A DNA stretch of 64,000 nt, from contig NZ_JACSQS010000008.1 of the NCBI RefSeq assembly GCF_014836545.1, positions 73,739-137,738 of the forward strand, in the 5' to 3' direction. The stretch comes from Stenotrophomonas lacuserhaii. Lineage in GTDB: Bacteria > Pseudomonadota > Gammaproteobacteria > Xanthomonadales > Xanthomonadaceae. This document shows, piece after piece, positions 61,638 to 64,000 of this stretch; the stretch's first letter is position 1; each line of letters opens with the position of its first letter. The position numbers and the translations under genes are program-made. The notes under the pieces were generated by a model, which was not told the DNA's origin, ran no database searches, and saw only the letters and a program-made list of their open reading frames with translations.

Positions 61638-63596
61638 TTACAGGTTGGCTTCGGTGGTCTGTACGACGAAGCGCTTGCGGGTGGACTTGACGAAGGCGTC
61701 GGCCGCGGCCATGCCGTCGATCTGGCTCAGCTGCTGCTTGAGCTGCTGGCGCTGTTCGGCGGTGACTTCCTTGATGTCGCCCGGGGTGACCTTGGTCACC
61801 GCGAACACCACCGCACGCCCCTGCACATCCACCTTGCCGTAGCTCGGCTTGCCTTCGGCCGGCAGCGACGCACTGAATACCGCACGGTTGATCTCGGCGG
61901 TCGGCACCGGCTGGGTGCGCGGCAGGCCCGGCATCGGGCTGACCTGCAGCTTCTCGCTTTCTGCCAGCGCCTGCAGCGTCTGGCCGCCCTTCAGCTTGGC
62001 CAGCAGCGCATCAGCGGCCTTCTCGGCAGCCTGGCGAGTGCGGTCGGCATGCACGGCAGCGATGACCTGCTCACGCGCCTTGTCCAGCGGGATGGCCTGC
62101 TCCGGCGTATGTTCGGCAACGCGGATCACCACGCTGTGGTTGCCGGCTTCGTCCAGCGCGATCGGATCGCTCGCAGTGCCATCCTGGACCAGGATGTCGG
62201 AGAACGCAGCGCGCAGCACGGCCGGGTTGGCCGCGATGCCGGTGGCATCCTGGCGGGTGAACGGACCGACGGTCTGCAGCGGCAGGTTCACCGCCTTGGC
62301 CGCAGCAGCCAGGTCGCTCGGGCTCTTGTTGGTCGCATCGACCACGCGGCCGGCCAGCTCGGTGTAACCGCGCTCGGCATCTGCCTGGGTCTGCTCGGCC
62401 ATCAGCTGGTCGCGCACTTCTTCGAAGGAACGCCCTTCACCGCCGCGCACTTCACGCACCTGGATCACGTGGTAGCCGAAATCGGTCTTGACCGGGCCGA
62501 TGATGTCGCCGGCCTTGGCCGCGAACACCGCATCTTCGAACGGCTTGACCATCGCACCGCGATCCACCCAGCCCAGGTCGCCACCCTGCTCCTTGGAGCC
62601 GGTGTCATCGGAGTTGGCCTTGGCCAGTGCGGCAAAATCGGCGCCTGCGGCCTTGGCTTCGGCAGCCAGCTTGGCTGCCTTGGCTTCGGCGCCGTCACCG
62701 GTGCTGATCAGGATGTGCGAGGCCAGGCGCTGTTCCGGCGTGGCGAAGCGCGCCTTCTCTTCTTCGTAGCGCTTGCGCAGGCTGGCTTCGTCCGGAGCGG
62801 CTGGCGCCGGCAGCATGGCACCGTTGATTTCCACGTATTCCAGCTTGACCGACTCGGCCTGGCGGAAGTCCTTGGCGTGGGTGTCGTACCACTGCTTGAT
62901 CTGCGCATCGGTGACCGGCGCAGTGTCAGCCGGCTGCTCGGGCAGCATGGCGATCTCGACGTCGCGGGTTTCGCCCAGCAGCTTGAGCAGGCGCTCGGTT
63001 TCGGCTTCGGTGACGAAACCAGAGTTCTGCAGCGCGCTGGGGATGACCGACTGCTGCAGGCTGGTCCGGACCAGCTCGGCGAACATGTCCGGCGTGCGCG
63101 GCGGGTTGCCACTGGCCAGCGCGATGCGGTACTGGTCGCCGTTGAACTTGCCGTCCGGGCCAAGGAAAGCCGGGATGGCAGCGATGTATTCGCGCACGGC
63201 CTCATCGCCGATCACCACGCCGGACTGTTCCCCGGCCAGGCGCACGACCTGTTCGTCGATCAGCTGGTCGAGCACGGCGAGCTTGTTCTCGGTGCTTTCG
63301 AAGGCGCGCGGATCGAAGTCCTCGCCCTGCTGCTGGCGTACGCGGGCGCGCTCCTGCTCGAAGCGCTCGCGGAATTCCTGCGAGGTGATTTCGTGGTGCT
63401 TCCACAGCAGGCGGGCCGGCCACCAGGACGGAGCCGAGGACCACCAGGAAGGCGGTGCCGATACTTTGGCCACGTTCTGCGCACCGACGCCACCGAGGTA
63501 GCTGCTATCGATGACGAACAGGAACGGGATCATCAGCAGCCCCAGGATCACAGTGACGATCCAGCCCGAGGTCTTGTCGCGAAGTTTCTGCAGCAT
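61638..63596 (-). CDS. ppiD: PpiD-like periplasmic chaperone and peptidyl-prolyl isomerase
   Basis: 652 aa. One N-terminal membrane helix (about 12-30; [18 protein letters not shown]), then a SurA-N-like helical domain, a parvulin domain (about 255-350; [62 protein letters not shown]) and a second, degenerate parvulin region. A Trp-rich [20 protein letters not shown] segment follows the helix. The start at 63596 (MLQKLRD) lacks a strong ribosome site; 63608 is the alternative. Confidence 0.92.
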   Translation of the reverse strand: MLQKLRDKTSGWIVTVILGLLMIPFLFVIDSSYLGGVGAQNVAKVSAPPSWWSSAPSWWPARLLWKHHEITSQEFRERFEQERARVRQQQGEDFDPRAFESTENKLAVLDQLIDEQVVRLAGEQSGVVIGDEAVREYIAAIPAFLGPDGKFNGDQYRIALASGNPPRTPDMFAELVRTSLQQSVIPSALQNSGFVTEAETERLLKLLGETRDVEIAMLPEQPADTAPVTDAQIKQWYDTHAKDFRQAESVKLEYVEINGAMLPAPAAPDEASLRKRYEEEKARFATPEQRLASHILISTGDGAEAKAAKLAAEAKAAGADFAALAKANSDDTGSKEQGGDLGWVDRGAMVKPFEDAVFAAKAGDIIGPVKTDFGYHVIQVREVRGGEGRSFEEVRDQLMAEQTQADAERGYTELAGRVVDATNKSPSDLAAAAKAVNLPLQTVGPFTRQDATGIAANPAVLRAAFSDILVQDGTASDPIALDEAGNHSVVIRVAEHTPEQAIPLDKAREQVIAAVHADRTRQAAEKAADALLAKLKGGQTLQALAESEKLQVSPMPGLPRTQPVPTAEINRAVFSASLPAEGKPSYGKVDVQGRAVVFAVTKVTPGDIKEVTAEQRQQLKQQLSQIDGMAAADAFVKSTRKRFVVQTTEANL

Positions 63597-63701
63597 GGGA
63601 AAAATCATGGCCTGAGTGGCGAGCCGCGCAGTGTAACCCGCTTCATGCGCAGGCTCCAAAGCACCGGCTGCAAGGGGCGGCGCGGGCCCGGATCCGGGGC
63701 A

Positions 63702-63732
63702 TAAAAAAAGCCCCTGGTTTTCACCAGGGGCC
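63702..63732 (-). terminator. terminator after tRNA-Asp
   Basis: On the minus strand, GCCCCTGGTGAAAACCAGGGGC hairpin then TTTTTTTAT. It ends the tandem tRNA-Asp transcription unit and lies 9 nt beyond the tRNA 3' end. Confidence 0.9.
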
Positions 63733-63741
63733 CTTCAATCG

Positions 63742-63818
63742 TGGCGGAGCGGACGGGACTCGAACCCGCGACCTCCGGCGTGACAGGCCAGCATTCTAAC
63801 CAGCTGAACTACCGCTCC
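63742..63818 (-). tRNA. tRNA-Asp (GTC)
   Basis: 77 nt with CCA encoded. Acceptor GGAGCGG, D-loop TTCAGCTGGTTAGAA, anticodon loop CTGTCAC giving GTC, T-arm GGGTTCGAGTCCC. The downstream one of two identical tandem copies. Confidence 0.97.
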
Positions 63819-63841
63819 GCGTTGAAACTTTGCAGGCGCTC

Positions 63842-63870
63842 ATTCTATCCGAAGATGGTCTGATTGCCCA
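63842..63870 (-). promoter_or_regulatory. candidate promoter between the tRNA-Asp genes
   Basis: TGGGCA (63870-63865) and TAGAAT (63847-63842) with a 17-nt spacer on the minus strand, followed by GAGCG. Start would be near 63835, 17 nt before the tRNA. The -35 box is weak. Confidence 0.55.
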
Positions 63871-63924
63871 GCCTCATGAACACTTTTTTTAGAAGTTTTT
63901 CACGAGGTGTTACCAAATCTGCAG

Positions 63925-64000
63925 TGGCGGAGCGGACGGGACTCGAACCCGCGACCTCCGGCGTGACAGGCCAGCATTCTAACCAGCTGAACTACCGCTC
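63925..64000 (-). tRNA. tRNA-Asp (GTC), second copy, cut by the window end
   Basis: Same sequence as the 63742-63818 tRNA over all 76 visible nt; the first G of the acceptor would be at 64001. The CCA is at 63927-63925. The two genes are 106 nt apart. Confidence 0.93.

Noticed and set aside
61539..63704. 721-codon open frame opposite ppiD
   Set aside because: Shadow of the ppiD gene; low-complexity composition and no recognisable domain.

Overview
The window is a 64 kb piece of a GC-rich gammaproteobacterial chromosome, most likely Stenotrophomonas or a close Xanthomonadaceae relative. The evidence is the high-GC codon use, the many REP-like palindromes with a GTAG head (the SMAG type described in Stenotrophomonas maltophilia), and gene orders such as methyltransferase-rnhA-dnaQ facing gloB-mltD and yceD-rpmF-fabHDG-acpP-fabF-pabB-mltG-tmk-holB-pilZ. 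I see no prophage, integrase, insertion sequence or CRISPR array.

Region 1 (1-21.6 kb) is accessory and patchy. It holds a PepSY membrane protein, two tandem paralogous methyltransferases, LysR, AraC and SDR genes, several small enzymes, a decayed hydrolase, a frameshifted LysR gene, a run of exported proteins (a lipoprotein, a 553-aa secreted protein, a trypsin-like protease, a DUF5694-type protein), an HTH gene paired with an unknown gene, and a BLUF photoreceptor.

Region 2 (21.6-27.6 kb) is a seven-gene minus-strand operon with a divergent LysR regulator. It encodes an alpha/beta hydrolase, an MFS transporter, a cyclophilin-like lipoprotein, two cupins, a carboxymuconolactone decarboxylase-like protein and an ABM-fold monooxygenase. 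Five of the seven carry export signals, so it looks like an envelope-located detoxification or oxidative pathway.

Region 3 (27.7-50 kb) is conserved housekeeping: tRNA-Val, the pilZ/holB/tmk/mltG/pabB block, the fatty-acid synthesis cluster, maf, a GT39-type glycosyltransferase, the moxR-DUF58-transglutaminase operon, an Slp lipoprotein, hinT, recR, ybaB and dnaX.

Region 4 (50-64 kb) has two unlinked tRNA-Ser genes on opposite strands. Each is followed by 188-bp repeat units that carry a copy of the tRNA 3' end and several hairpins. It also holds a TetR-controlled quinone reductase, a guanidine exporter behind a probable guanidine-II riboswitch, the SRP RNA, LPS-core genes (kdkA and a heptosyltransferase-like gene), a PP2C phosphatase, dnaQ/rnhA, gloB/mltD, ppiD and two tandem tRNA-Asp genes, the last cut by the window edge.

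The most unusual signals are the tRNA-Ser-linked 188-bp repeats, whose stems covary between copies and which resemble in layout the rtT repeats of Escherichia coli tyrT; the exported cupin/CMD/ABM operon; and two strong palindromes in the 4990-5253 divergent region.
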